A DNA stretch of 64,000 bases, from contig OY848922.1 of assembly GCA_963693285.1 (NCBI GenBank), positions 625,001 through 689,000 on the forward strand. Reading direction: 5' to 3'. Within the stretch, counting starts at the first letter, position 1, and each line of letters starts with the position of its first letter. Of this stretch, positions 1 through 16,675 are shown in pieces. The stretch is from Xestospongia muta (lineage: Eukaryota; Porifera; Demospongiae; Haplosclerida; Petrosiidae). The position numbers and the translations under genes are program-made. A model generated the notes under the pieces. The model made no database searches. It saw only the letters and a list, made by a program, of their open reading frames with translations, and was not told the DNA's origin.

Positions 1-57
1 CATTAAGGAGCATGAATGCAATAGAATTAAATAAGGAAATGGGATACTGTTGTGTAC

Positions 58-317
58 CAAAACTCTGGTATCTCTTGTGCTAATTTGGCTCTATATTGGT
101 AATGGGGTTTTCGTAGTTGATTGTACTTCTGTTCAACATGAAGTATCTCTTCTGAAGCTTGTTCATTGAGTTTATCTATCTCATGTTGAATACCAACTAT
201 CTTCTCCAATGCAAGTTGAGCATGTTCGTCTGCTTCTTTATGATTACTACCTCTACTGTTCTCGTCACCTTCTGTTTCTACTTTTGCTACCTTCGCAGGT
301 TTTTTCTCTTCAGACAT
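58..317 (-). CDS. SET: SET / TAF-I histone chaperone, first coding exon (partial)
   Basis: First coding exon of a SET/NAP-family protein, a nuclear histone chaperone and PP2A inhibitor. An acidic, lysine-rich N-terminus (MSEEKKPAKV...) is followed by the family's signature dimerisation helix (EKIVGIQHEIDKLNEQASEE) and the stretch ending IPEFW. The start is taken at 317 because the residues after it fit the family; an in-frame ATG at 335 would add six residues. A GT donor at 57-56 follows the TTTTG of the PEFW codons, so the rest of the gene lies left of the window. The start codon is 132 bp from that of the divergent tandem-START gene. The identification rests on clear resemblance of the helix to metazoan SET. 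Confidence 0.9.
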
Positions 318-449
318 ATCTGTCAAGTACGTCACAGAGAGCTTCCCCCACGAGGTGTTCCACGCGCCCTTACTACGTCACGTGATTAATTCGTTCGATG
401 AATAAAATCTGTTTTGTGTTTTAATGGTAATCATAATATATGAGAATAT
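318..449. promoter_or_regulatory. Divergent promoter between SET and the tandem-START gene, two CRE-like sites
   Basis: These 132 bp separate two outward-facing start codons. TACGTCAC occurs at 328-335 and again at 374-381, and the second copy overlaps a CACGTG E-box at 379-384. TACGTCA is a bZIP (CREB/ATF) type half-palindrome. Promoter function is inferred from position only. Confidence 0.5.
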
Positions 450-5489
<5,040 letters not shown>

Positions 5490-5700
5490 ATCATTTCACA
5501 TGTTTATAATTTGCTATGGGAGCTTTTCTATTCTGTTTGACAGAGAGACCAAATGTTTTAGTTTTGCAAAATTTATTTGATATTTTTCTATTGATGATTA
5601 GATTTATTTGTGTGTGTGTATGTATATAAATATAATGCATCAAATATCAATAAGTTATGAGTAAATGAGGAATTTGCTTGTGATTTTGTAACAAGATTTG

Positions 5701-6021
5701 TTATATTAATGACCTTTGCCTTGTAAACATAATATTTGGGACTGCAGAGAAAAGAAAAGTTGTATGAAACAAAGTCATTTACGTATGCATAATATTCAAT
5801 GTAAAAATAGAGCTTACTTATTCCTATTACTGGACATCCATTAGGACTATGACCAAATCTTGTTGTCTTTAGGAGATTATCAAAATCATTTCTTTCTTGA
5901 GGCTTTGTATATTGAGTCCTATAGGTGGAATTTATTGTGGAATGATTGATGAGTTGTTTGCGATTAGTAGAGTCACTATGGTAACACTCAGCAACTTGTT
6001 CCTTTTCTCCACTAATACAAC

Positions 6022-6052
<31 letters not shown>

Positions 6053-6364
6053 CTTTGTTGTGTGGCGTTTTTGAGCTGTTTCTCTCAATTTGGTAAAAGG
6101 ATGAGATGTGTAGTGCAGAGAAGATGTTGAGCAAGGTGGTCTAGGGTCAATTTGTACTGTCCATTTTGAGTATCTTAAAAAATTGTCTAGTAGTATGGAA
6201 CTTACATAATTATTCCAGCATTATATACATCATGATGATAATTATAAACAGTTTAAAATAGTAATGATGTACAGTGGTCATGTTCACATTATAAGCTTGT
6301 ACTTACATCTGCTGTTGTTTTCAGGCGCAGAAGAGGACAACTTTTGCACTGCTGCTGACGACAT
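5701..6364 (-). CDS. Unknown 155-aa protein with a polythreonine run
   Basis: Three exons on the minus strand, 6307-6364, 5818-6186 and 5701-5741, sum to 468 nt (155 aa plus stop) with matching phases and GT-AG introns. The start MSSAAVQKLSSSAPENNSR leads into a Trp/Pro-rich segment (YSKWTVQIDPRPPCSTSSLHY), then about ten Thr codons from an ACA repeat (5'-TTG runs at 6020-6052 on the plus strand), and ends RFGHSPNGCPVIGIIPN then MFTRQRSLI. No signal peptide or membrane helix is visible. The family is not recognised. The short Gly/Pro/aromatic C-terminal motif recalls small ciliary microtubule-associated proteins, but that is only a guess. Its start codon is 88 bp from that of ANAPC2. Confidence 0.6.
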
Positions 6365-6452
6365 CTTATGTCTATTTATCAATTGCGGACGCTAGACGCG
6401 ATATTAATTAGTGCATAATTATTACAGGGAGCTACTCATTACACGTGCTTCC

Positions 6453-9400
6453 ATGGATTTTAACGAAGCTGTTGCTAATGAGCTTTTTAAAGGTTCTCTT
6501 GACAACTTTATACTTTTATTAGTAAATTATTACTGTCATTTTCCACAGAACATCTAAGAATTACTCTCAATACTAAACATCTTCCAGTATTTTGGAGCCA
6601 TTTTGATCAAGATAAGGTCCATAATAAAATAATTACATTATTCATGTCTTGATTGTCCAAATCAGACTGTTGAAGAAAGTCTTCATGATATTGCTGTGGC
6701 ATTGAATCAGTTATACACTTTGGTAAACTTCACTACTGTGTACAATGAGATGAGTCAATTGTATCCGGAGTGTCTAATAAAATGGTGGGTGTAGCCATGG
6801 AAACAGTTGATGCCATGTGATTAGGTCTCTTTAGGTTGAAAAATGATAGTGAATTAATTCAAAAAATGTTGCGTCTTTCTCTTGGGGTCTCAATACCCAA
6901 CTCTGTTTTTTCTGTTATGGTAAAGTTGTTATGTCATTCTCTGACCGTGTACGAGAACCTTAATCATTCCATGAACGAAGATGATGGACAAATGGAGACT
7001 GAAACTGATTCCAACTCATTCCAATTCTGGAATCAGTTTCAGTCTTTGACGGAACGATTGCGTTCTGGAGGTTTATTACAAACCTTTTTAGCTCACCCTT
7101 CATCTGTTGCTATGGAGAGAAAGGTTGTCATGACGAATCAATTATATAATTAAATCTATGTCAATAATTCAGGTAAAAAGTTACATTAATGAATACTGCA
7201 GTGAAACATTTGACACACAAATGTTAACCAGTGTTGTCGATAATCTCCAATCACTATTACATGCTTGGTTGACATCCATATATGGTATGTAATCATTAAT
7301 ATCTGTTATAATTGTATGATAATCATTTAAAGGTCATGTGACGGAAGATTGGAGGTTAAGAATTCTATGGCACATTTATTACAACTTTGGACAATTAAGG
7401 TTTGGAGGATCAAGGTTCAATCTTTATTAAATCATTTTATTAGAATACAAGAATTATTCGATATAATTGTTGAGTTCCCAGACTCTAAACCAGCTTTGTT
7501 GGATCTTAAAGAGTGTCTTAGTCATACAGATCTTAGGCAAGAAATGATGACCTCTTTGAAAGCTGTGTAAGCCTTATATATCAGACTGTCAAACTTTGTT
7601 TATCTGTATAGATTTGAACGCCGTCTTCTTCATCCTGGTGCAAATACTGCTGACATCATTACTCAATATGTATCCTCAATACGTGGTTTGAGAATCCTAG
7701 ACCCAAGCGGAGTGGTACTGGAACGAGTCTGTGAACCAGTCAGAACATACCTTAGGTATGAGACGAAGGACTGTAACCGTGGTAATGTTTAATGAATATT
7801 TAATTTAATTAGAACCAGAGAAGACACCATAACATGTATAATGGCCAGTTTAATTGATGACAGTAATAATGAGTTAGCAGAAGTAAGAAGTGATCACATG
7901 ATAATCACATGATCTACATATGGCCGCATGCATTTATAGGAATTGGCAAAAGGTGATACAACATTATTAGATTTATCAGAGGAATGTGATGACGAGAATC
8001 AGGATTTTGAAGCTTGGGAACCAGACCCTGTAGATGCTGATCCTTGTAAGTAATACACAAGGTAATCTGTATGTTAAATATTACTTTCTTTATCAAGCTA
8101 AAACTTCAATGAGTCGTCAAACATCCGACATAATTAGGTACTTATATGAAATACCTGAAGACCTACCCAGAACATTATATATATTATAGCATATTGGTAC
8201 ACATTTATGGAAGTCAAGAGATGTTTGTTAGTGAATATCGTACATTATTAGCGGACCGTCTCCTCCAGTCGTTGAATTATGACATCAGTAGAGAGGTATG
8301 CATAAGATGTAGTTAGATGTATTGGTATATCTGTTGATCTGTCCTTTATAGTTGCGTAATCTTGAACTTTTAAAGCTGAGATTTGGAGAATCCAGTCTCC
8401 ATTTTTGTGAGGTTATGATGAAGGATATAACAGATTCACGACGGATAAATGCATTGATTCATGCTAAACTTGAACAAGAGGTGGGCGGAGTAGTTGATAA
8501 AGGGTTAATATGTTATTTCTCTTCATTTAGCAATTTACTAACGAAGGGGCAGAGAGTGTGGAAATTAATTCATTTATTCTTTCACATGTTTTTTGGCCCT
8601 CTTTTAGAAATGACAAGATTAAAATTCCTGAATTCATTCAGAAGTAAGTATCATTCATTTATTCCTTCTCGATTTATTAATATTATATTAAACTAATTTC
8701 CTATTGTATAGGAAACTTGATTCCTACAATGACAGTTTTAAAACTCTCAAAGGAATGCGTAGATTAGAGTGGTGTCATAACTTAGGTCTCGTCCAGTTAG
8801 ACCTAGAGGTCAAAGGTTGTACTCTTTCCTTCCAAGTTTCCCCTCCTCGTGCCTGTATCATATGGCATTTTCAAGAGCAGGGTAAGTAAATGGATGCATA
8901 GCCAGATAAATGGATGAATGGCAAAGTGAATGGATGGAAAATTTGTTCTATGGATGTGCCTTTCTTGTTGTCATAGAAACATGGACAGTGGAGGAGTTAA
9001 GTTTAAAATTAGAATCCCAACCATCTGTGACGAGGCGACACTTAGTGTATTGGGTGAGTCAAGGAGTTCTTTATGAAGATCCTTTAGATAATTTTAATGT
9101 CGTTGAAGAGGAGGGTAAAGATGTACCTCAACGAGAAGGTAAGACGATTAATTAAGTAATAATTAAAGGAAATCTGATAGGTGTGGTTAGTGATGATGAT
9201 GACTCATTAACTTCAATACAAGACCAGAAAGAAAATGATACTCAGGTAATGACCGTCCCTTTGAGTCTGTAAGTTTCCCATTCATTAATCTTTCCTCCAT
9301 TTATAGATGATATGGTCCTATATTTCTGCCATGTTAACTAACCTTGGTCCCATGCCTCTTGAAAGGATCCAAGCAATGCTTAAAATGTTTATGTCTCAAG

Positions 9401-9519
9401 GACCAAACAGTAAAGAAATGACAGCTGCCAATCTTAAGACATGCTTAGACAAGAAAGTCAAGTCGCAAGAACTGGTATATACAGGTGGAACATACCAGTT
9501 AAACAAGTTAAATAATTGA
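6453..9519 (+). CDS. ANAPC2: Anaphase-promoting complex subunit 2 (cullin-like)
   Basis: Multi-exon gene running from MDFNEAVANELFK to YTGGTYQLNKLNN, with many introns of about 40-60 bp. ANAPC2 is the cullin scaffold of the APC/C ubiquitin ligase, binding the RING subunit ANAPC11 to drive mitotic exit. Recognisable parts in order are N-terminal helical repeats, the cullin-homology segment (FVSEYRTLLADRLLQSLNYD, then LRNLELLKLRFGESSLHFCE), the region KLDSYNDSFKTLKGMRRLEW, and a C-terminal winged helix (IWSYISAMLTNLGPMPLERI). The first intron appears to use the unusual donor GTTCTC after codon AAA-G. Upstream it diverges from the unknown gene at 6364. Confidence 0.92.
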
Positions 9520-10143
9520 TGTCTCCTCAGTTATGTTGTTTCATTTGTTTGTAAGGTCAATCCAAAATTATGTGTGATTACCCAGCTTTATTTTAAATCA
9601 GTACGTCTAGAATTTCCTCTTTTTTCAAAGACTATAAATATACTGAACTAATGATAGAGGATTGGGTTATACCTGGTTCGTCTACTATAATATTATAGCA
9701 ACTGGCAGTTGCAAAGTGACTTGGTGTCTGTGAGCAATTACCAAATGTACACTAAACCCTAAACCCTTGGAAAACAATTATAATATTATAGAAGGATTAT
9801 AATATTATTATAGTAGACCAAACAAGGAGTAGGCCAGACAGGAGTAGACAAACCAGGATGTCACCATAGGATTATGGTAGTATAAATAGTCTCTGCCCAG
9901 ATACCAACAAAACATAAAATACAGCTGTAGCTTCCATTGTTAACTGTTTCTGCTAATAATCCTAAAATATTATTAATAAATTTTATAAAACTGTATCACA
10001 CAAAAATACAAATTCTCAACAAACGATAGCAATTTTTTCAACTGCAATACTCGATTTACTTACAATATTTTGCAAATTTGTATATATATTAAGTGCATGA
10101 GTAAATTAAATTTCTTCTTCACAATAAGCAAGAGATAGTAATC
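9520..10143. other. Convergent intergenic region with a MITE-like element
   Basis: These 624 bp lie between the 3' ends of ANAPC2 and SMIM30. They are AT-rich. The only structure I see is the inverted-repeat element at 9672-9857. No further gene is evident. Confidence 0.6.
9672..9857. mobile_element. Short inverted-repeat element, MITE-like (186 bp)
   Basis: The left end CCTGGTTCGTCTACT and the right end AGTAGACAAACCAGG are inverted copies with one mismatch over 15 bp. Inside them, two further inverted arms (tctactataatattata and tataatattattatagtaga) extend the symmetry. There is no coding capacity. Small size, terminal inverted repeats and an AT-rich intergenic location fit a non-autonomous DNA transposon. 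A clear target-site duplication was not found. Confidence 0.5.
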
Positions 10144-10326
10144 TTAACGACCAGCTCTTTTCCTAGCAATCCATCCTAATAGAGCACACACTGCTATAAT
10201 TCCAATTACAATAAACAACACCAAAGCCAGTCCATCACCAACACCAAACCGGTATGAAGCACTGACTGGCTGGAAGACAAAAGACAATATTGTCAAGAGA
10301 ACAGGGAACATCAAGAGCTGTTCCAT
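10144..10326 (-). CDS. SMIM30: Small integral membrane protein 30 homologue (60 aa)
   Basis: Single-exon microprotein. A hydrophobic leader (MEQLLMFPVLLTILSFVFQP) ends in VSA, followed by GVGDGLALVLFIVIGIIAVC and the tail LLGWIARKRAGR. The order of leader, short Gly/Asp segment, single membrane helix with a late Cys, and a basic ARKR tail matches animal SMIM30 in length and layout. SMIM30 is a small endomembrane protein; its biochemical role is not settled. The gene pairs divergently with DNAAF5, with 278 bp between start codons. Confidence 0.75.
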   Translation of the reverse strand: MEQLLMFPVLLTILSFVFQPVSASYRFGVGDGLALVLFIVIGIIAVCALLGWIARKRAGR

Positions 10327-10333
10327 TCTGGTA

Positions 10334-10342
10334 GGCGTGGTC
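10334..10342 (+). promoter_or_regulatory. GGCGTGGTC box in a divergent promoter
   Basis: GGCGTGGTC lies eight bases upstream of the SMIM30 start codon. Closely related words (GGGCGTGAC or its complement GACCACGCCC) occur in three other divergent promoters here: 15337-15347, 19354-19362 and 40748-40756. The word resembles a KLF/Sp GC/CACCC box. The role is inferred. Confidence 0.3.
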
Positions 10343-10549
10343 AGAGTGCTATAACGTATAAACTAACAAAGAAAATGTCCATTTAATAGAATATTGATGT
10401 AATTGAGAATGAATCAAACCTCTTTTCAGATGCTGGACTTTCAAAATTATCTAGGTAGCTCTGTACTTTGCAAGGACCTGAGACTCCCGTGTATATCTAT
10501 ATATCTCCTTATTCCAACAGTCACATGCTCCTATCACGTGAGTGATAGT

Positions 10550-10564
10550 GTTGCCATAGGCAAC
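10550..10564. promoter_or_regulatory. RFX X-box upstream of DNAAF5
   Basis: GTTGCCATAGGCAAC is a perfect inverted repeat of GTTGCC with a 3-bp spacer and fits the RFX X-box consensus GTNRCC(N0-3)RGYAAC. It ends 40 bp before the DNAAF5 start codon. RFX factors switch on ciliary genes in animals, and DNAAF5 is needed to assemble axonemal dyneins, so site and gene function agree. Use of the site in vivo is inferred. Confidence 0.75.
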
Positions 10565-10604
10565 CAGCGGAAAATTCATAACTCATAAGGTAGGCTACTA
10601 CCAC

Positions 10605-13600
10605 ATGGCCACTTCAGAAGATCAGATAGTGGAAGAGATACTACAGGTATTTTTATTTTAATAGTTCTTGTAATGTCTTCTTTTAACAGAAGCTCCAACG
10701 TGACATTAACTGCCTATCTGATGACAACAAAACAACACGAAGGAGAGCATTAGAAAGATTGAAACGAGAGACTGTTGGTCAGACACCTTGTCTTTCTCCT
10801 GTTGTACTTCAACAGGTACTAGAAGGAGGCTTGTTGAAACCCCTTCTCAAGATATTCTCAGATCCAGTGGAAAAATGTCGAGAACTTGCTATTACAACTA
10901 TATCAGAGTAAGTAATATAATAGTGTCTGTCGTTTTAATAATCTGTAGATTTATGACCAATGTAGATGACCACACACCCTTTTTGCCCCTCATTGTGCCT
11001 ATAATTGTTGCTCGACTAGGTACTCAAGATATAACAGAACCATCTGAAGAGATAAGGTGATTAGGGGTGTGTCACTGGGTGTGGTTTATCCATATTATAA
11101 TAGACTTATATTAGTGTGTTTAGTCACATCGCTTGTGAACCTAAGTGGGTGTGGTTTAGTTCCTTACTTGCACGATATGGTGACAATACTGAGATATACA
11201 TTAGTAGATCCTTATCCTGAGGTCAAAAAGGTCAGCCCCCTTTATTGAACTTATAATTAATTAATTATCAATTATTAAAAGGAGAGTTGTTCGTGTACTG
11301 TCAAGCTGGCATCTGCTATACCTCAAGTTTTTAATCAAGAGAGCGAAATAATTGTTAAATCTTTACTAAATTCTATTGGACATCAGCATTCTAAAGTTAG
11401 AATAGCAAGTATAAAGGTAAAATAGGTCACTGTGGTAAGTACTGATGTTTACTATCCTGTAGGCATTAGGAGCTGCAATTCAATATGGCTCAGCTACTCC
11501 TATCAATGACTCACTCCCTTCATTGGCTCAGAGGATATGTGATTCCTCTCCATCTGTACGTTGGTGTACCATCAATGTTATAGGAGGCTGGTTATTGGAT
11601 CTCCCAGATAGGTAGAAAAAAGATAAATGGAGAAATCAGCTGACTAACAATATTGTTCTGTAGATATTCATACCATCACAAATTGCTGCCATTGCTACTC
11701 ACTGGATTGACCGATGAAGTTGATGAGATAAAACACAAAACTCATGACCTTTGGACTCAGGTACTAAATGTTCTAATACTTAATTAATTATTCATGAGAT
11801 CAATTAACAGATAGGAACAAAATACGAAGAAGAGAATGAAAATGATTTAAAAGATAAAATGGATTTTGCTCAATTAAGGGACCCTTTCTCTGGACTAGGT
11901 AACTATGTAATCTCTTCTCATATCACTTTTTCTCTCTTAGAGTATCCTCGTCCTCAGCTTGGCTGTCGAGTTCTTGTCTATCGCAACTTTAGCAAGATTT
12001 TACCAGCAATATTGCACGATTTATTTGATTGGACGGTCAATAGTCGCATTAAATCCAGTCAGCTCCTTCACACATTATCGTATCATTTAGAGGACAATAT
12101 CACTCACCACATACAGCCTGTGTTATCAGGTTTGTATAGAGCTTGTCAAGACGAGGAGAAAGTTGTCATTGATTGGTCTTATCAAACGGCACAAATCATT
12201 GGTACATTAGAGACACAATTGTTTGTTATTCCTTATTCTTTATGGCAGGTTTTTATGTACCTGTTGAGGTGTGGTGTCATCTAGTTTTGCCGGCAGTGAA
12301 GGTATCTGCTGGGTGTCCTTCTGTTAAAGGAGATGGGTCTAGTGTAGCCGTGGGTCCTGTCCAATGTACAAGTTGTCTTATTGTGTTAAATGGTCTTATA
12401 GAAGGCAGCTGTGATGAGAATCTTCAACCACATTTACAGGTTAGATATTTTTGTATATACTGATAGTATGTCTTAATATAAACCTGTTGACTACAATTAT
12501 ATTAAAAACAAATCTCTTTTTTTAGCTGTGAATTAGTAATAAAGAATATTTGTTTTATTCTATTATTTTGACTCTATTTTATATCTCTTTAGACTATCAC
12601 TGAGACTCTAGTTCAACCTGAAGTTGGACAAACATCACACTTACCATTGTTAAAACAACTTGTCTCTTGTGTTGAAGCACTCGTCAAATCCTCATCTACA
12701 ACAACATTTCTAACCTCTTTAAGTCTTCCAATTTTTACTATTTTACTTCGAGTGCTAGCTACTGTTCACTATGATATACTTGAGGAAGATGTACAGAGAG
12801 TAATGATGTCTTTAGTCAAGGCCCAAAATCTTGAATCAATTCATGAATTATATTCAATACATTCACAAGATATACTAGAGATATTGAAGGTAACATACAA
12901 AATAGACTTTTTAACTTATTATCTCTTAATTAAAGGAGGATTACTCGTCCTGGACTCTTCACTCACCAAATTGTGCTTTGTTTGCTAGTTACTTGAGTAG
13001 CAAGGAGATAGGACCGGCAGTAGGTGGAGTCATGAAAGATATCATACCAATTATCTGTTATTGTATACATCCTGATCAAGACCCTGAAATGAGACTAAGG
13101 TGTTGGAGACAAATAACTAATTATAATTAATTAGAGGATGGGTGGGGTTACAAATAATGCAGGTGCTCCAATAAACAATATATTTATTTTTTCCTTGTAG
13201 GTTTATAAGTCTGCTAATTCAGCGTATTCTTGATCCTTCCATTGCTAGTACGTCTACCTCTATGTCACAATTGCAGCAATGTTCACCAATACTTGTAACT
13301 AATGTCTTAATGCCATGTTGTGTCTGGAGAGCCGGAAGGTGAAGAGAGAGAGAGAGAGAAAGAGTGAATCTCTTCATGACTTAAGTTTTAGATTGATTCT
13401 ACAATTATAAGTGAAACGTTGTTCTCCTTAGAACAGCTGCTGCTATCAGAACAGCTGCCTTAACTGGAGTACAAGCTCTCCTCCATGCTGACTTTCTCAC
13501 TGCTTCGTCACTTAATACCCTTCTCCCTGATCTCTTACCTCAAGTAATACTTTCGTTGTAAGTTATAATAACTGGTTTTTCTTGTTTTATTAACAGGTTA

Positions 13601-14311
13601 TATCTTGTTTGGACGATGATAATTCATCAACACGACTTGTATCGTGTAAAATATTAAGATTGCTATTTCAATCTGCTCCTCAGAATTTTAAAGGTTTGTA
13701 CAGTCAACAATGATAGTAACTTTTCTAGATAACAAACTACAGACATTCACTAAGTTAACAATAGCTCTCCCGAACATCACTGTAGTATATGTACTGATAT
13801 TAAGTGATAATTGATAGTGTTTTTTTAGTAGATATTCTTTCCTCGTAGTTGATCAGCTCCACCAACTTTACAGTGACTTATTCAAAAGACTCGATGACAA
13901 TTCTAATGAAATACGTCAAGAAATAATCCAGACATTGATAGTATATTTTAAAATGTTTCCTAGTAATTATGATAGTGACCTGTACAAAGCTCATTTAGAA
14001 GTCATGTACAGTTCACTCTTAGTACATTTAGATGATCCCTCTGAGAACATTCAGGTAGTGTGAATAAAAGTACTCTGAAGTAAATGATCTCTCTCTCTCA
14101 TTCACTTACTCAGAGCTCTATGTTGGAAGTACTTCACTGTGCATCGTCATTAAATCCTCATTTACTTAAAACAATGATAGAAAATATTAGAAATAAACAT
14201 CGAACCACAAAGTAAATGATATTACTTATACTAGACAAGTAAATAACTCTTTAACATTTTTATATTGACTTCAGATATTGTGATGAACTCATAACTTTGT
14301 TATCACAGTAA
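10605..14311 (+). CDS. DNAAF5: Dynein axonemal assembly factor 5 (HEAT-repeat protein)
   Basis: Multi-exon gene starting MATSEDQIVEEILQKLQRD and ending YCDELITLLSQ, with introns mostly under 60 bp. The whole product is built of HEAT-type helix pairs, for example GLLKPLLKIFSDPVEKCREL, ITEPSEEIR followed by LVPYLHDMVTILRYTLVDPY, and HSKVRIASIKALGAAIQYGS. This matches DNAAF5 (HEATR2), a cytoplasmic co-chaperone that preassembles outer and inner dynein arms for motile cilia. Sponges use motile flagella in choanocytes and larvae. An RFX X-box lies just upstream. One intron begins with a GA repeat directly after the donor (13337-13361). The stop codon is 109 bp from the stop of the convergent FAM174-like gene. 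Confidence 0.88.
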
Positions 14312-14420
14312 AGAAATGAACACTATAACAGAGACAAAATGAACGATACACTTAATGTTTACATTCGTATTTTGGTGTAAGAATTAGGCAATATATTTAG
14401 TTTGGGATTATTAAAAGATG

Positions 14421-15311
14421 TCACTCCTTTTCATATACAACAATTTCTTCTTCACCCTCATTGGCCTCGAGTCCTCCCTGTGTATCTTTATGTAGACGTT
14501 GATATCTAAAAGTAAAAAACCTTGTTAATTAATGAATATCATAAATGCAATGACGCTGACATAGTTTTACATTTGTTATATAATACAGATATTTGTGTCT
14601 TTGTATGTGTTGTTTGTGATATAGTAACAAAATTATAAGTAGTATAATTAATGAATAACTCATTAGGTAAAAGAATGAGTGTGGTTTGTATGTACTTCGT
14701 ACATTGAGTTTAAGAATCAGTTAGTCAACTCAATTATAAGTAGTCTAGAATTATATGTAATGTAATTGTACACAACAAGTCGAGATACCTTGTTAATTTT
14801 GTTCGTCTTCTTTGTAACCGATAATATCTGAAGACTAAATAAGCAGCTATAACAGCAATAATAATAATTACCTAATAATATAAAAACAGAGAAAACACTT
14901 TAATAAACTCGTTTTAGATAATATTATCATTTTGTAAAATGTGTAAACAAATATAAATTACTCAATCTAGGTGTCACAGGACTAGAACTACCAAGTGGTA
15001 GTGTAGCCACACCCTCATCCACAATTTGTAGAAAGGTGTGGTCACATTATGATCTTACCACCTACCACAATCAATATTTCGTTTGTAATCGAGGCAACAC
15101 TCCAACGAGAGGAGTAGTTATTATTGTCATTTGTGAGTAGAGTCTGGTCTGTGTTCGTTGTATTTTCATTAGCAGCTATAATTAAAAGACGATTAAACAC
15201 TCGTTAGCTATTAACTGGAAATATTTACTTACTTCCTGTACCATTACTGTTCGCAGTAACTCCTGATACAATTGTAACAATCCCAAAAAACAGCAACAAT
15301 AGAGTGGCCAT
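14421..15311 (-). CDS. Small type I membrane protein, FAM174-like (118 aa)
   Basis: Four exons, 15233-15311, 15066-15175, 14789-14871 and 14421-14505, total 357 nt with consistent phases. A signal peptide (MATLLLLFFGIVTIVSGVTA) is followed by an Asn/Thr-rich ectodomain with several N-glycosylation sequons (NGT, NTT, NYS), a Val/Ile-rich membrane helix (LIVVIIIIAVIAAYLVF), a basic stop-transfer segment (RYYRLQRRRTK) and a short acidic tail ending VVYEKE. This order and size resemble the FAM174 family. The match is by architecture and tail character, not a strong motif, so another small type I family remains possible. The start is 77 bp from that of GRPEL1. Confidence 0.6.
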
Positions 15312-15388
15312 TTTCTTAAATTTAATGATAACATATGACCACGCCCCATCACCTCCCACCCACGTGTATTTGTGATGCAATACTGACC

Positions 15389-16360
15389 ATGCCAATCTAC
15401 TCACAAATGAGTGTATCCCGTCTAGCCGGCCTAAGAACTCTACTTTTTGCATCTAGTAGTACCTCTAATATCCTCTTGCGTTGTATAGTGGCTGAATACA
15501 CTAAGAAACCACTTACTACATGGGCTGATAAACTCAAAAATCGATATAGTAGTAATAAGAATGAACAAGTATGTTATATATATATCATTAATAAGTCATT
15601 TTATGTATTTCTGATCTCCAGACTGAAGGTACAAAAGAATCCAGTCTGAAATCGTCTGAAATTGATAATGATGGGCGTGGTCAAGAGAATGAGCCCCTCC
15701 CATCTGGATATGACATAGGGTCATTGAAGCAAGTATTGAAAGAAAAGGAAGAGCTTCTCACTCAAAAAGAAACAGAAACAAAAGATATAAAAGTAAAAAA
15801 GATGTTCATGCACAAGATACAAGTCATGAATAAATGTTTAAAATGGATACATGATCACATGAACAGATGTATTGATTGTAGTCTATTATATAACATCTTT
15901 TCTACAATAGGATAAATATATGAGAGCATTAGCAGAGATAGAAAACACAAGACAACGTATGCAAAGACAAGTGGATGATGCCAAACTGTTTGGTATCCAA
16001 GACTTCTCTAAAGACATGTTAGATGTGGCAGACGTTTTAGAGAAAGCCATAGAGACAGTCCCTCAAACAGAATTACAAGAAGGTGTGAATCCATCGTTGT
16101 ATTCGTTGTTTGTTGGTCTCCGCATGACAGAGACTCAACTACAAAAAGTTTTTCAGAAGAATGGTTTATTACGTATCGATCCACTTGGAGAGATCTTTGA
16201 TCCTAAGTATCACGAGGCATTGTTAGAAGTACCAGGTGAAAAACCTGGTACAATAGGAATAGTGTCCAAAGTTGGCTATGTTCTTAATGGACGGACAATT
16301 AGACCGGCTTTAGTAGGTGTTGTTAAAACACAAGAGAACAATGACAGCAAAAATGTATAA
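15389..16360 (+). CDS. GRPEL1: GrpE-like nucleotide exchange factor, mitochondrial
   Basis: Exons 15389-15568, 15622-15792 and 15911-16360 give 266 aa. GrpE releases ADP from the matrix Hsp70 so that imported proteins can be pulled in and folded. The N-terminus is basic and Ser/Thr/Leu-rich without acidic residues, as expected for a mitochondrial targeting sequence. A long coiled coil follows (ENTRQRMQRQVDDAKLFGIQ). The C-terminal beta domain carries the family motif (GEIFDPKYHEALLEVPGEKP, then VSKVGYVLNGRTIRPALVGV). The start could be the ATG at 15389 or the in-frame one at 15407. Confidence 0.93.
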
Positions 16361-16675
16361 TTTCTCTTTGTTGAGCAAAACTATTATTCAATTCTGATAA
16401 AAAAATTGATAATGTTATTTATTTTAAAAATTTAAAGACAAAACATGGACTAAAATATATGCACACATTTGTATAATACTGTCATGATTAACACCTGCTA
16501 TTAAAAATAAGTGCTTTTAATGTGTTCAAAAAAAGTAACATTAGTATCTAATGGTGATAATAACAACAACATCCTTGTTGCTGCAAAACAAACATGTAAA
16601 TATCATTTCTATTGATAACCACTTACTATGTTTACATAAATAAAATGTAAATAATAACCTGTTTACTTTTCTTGT
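16361..16675. other. Convergent 3' region between GRPEL1 and the pseudokinase-kelch gene
   Basis: 315 bp of AT-rich sequence. I see no further gene; it probably holds both 3' untranslated regions. Confidence 0.5.

Noticed and set aside
10403..10588. 61-aa open frame between SMIM30 and DNAAF5
   Set aside because: It overlaps the divergent promoter and X-box, has no recognisable domain and unlikely composition.
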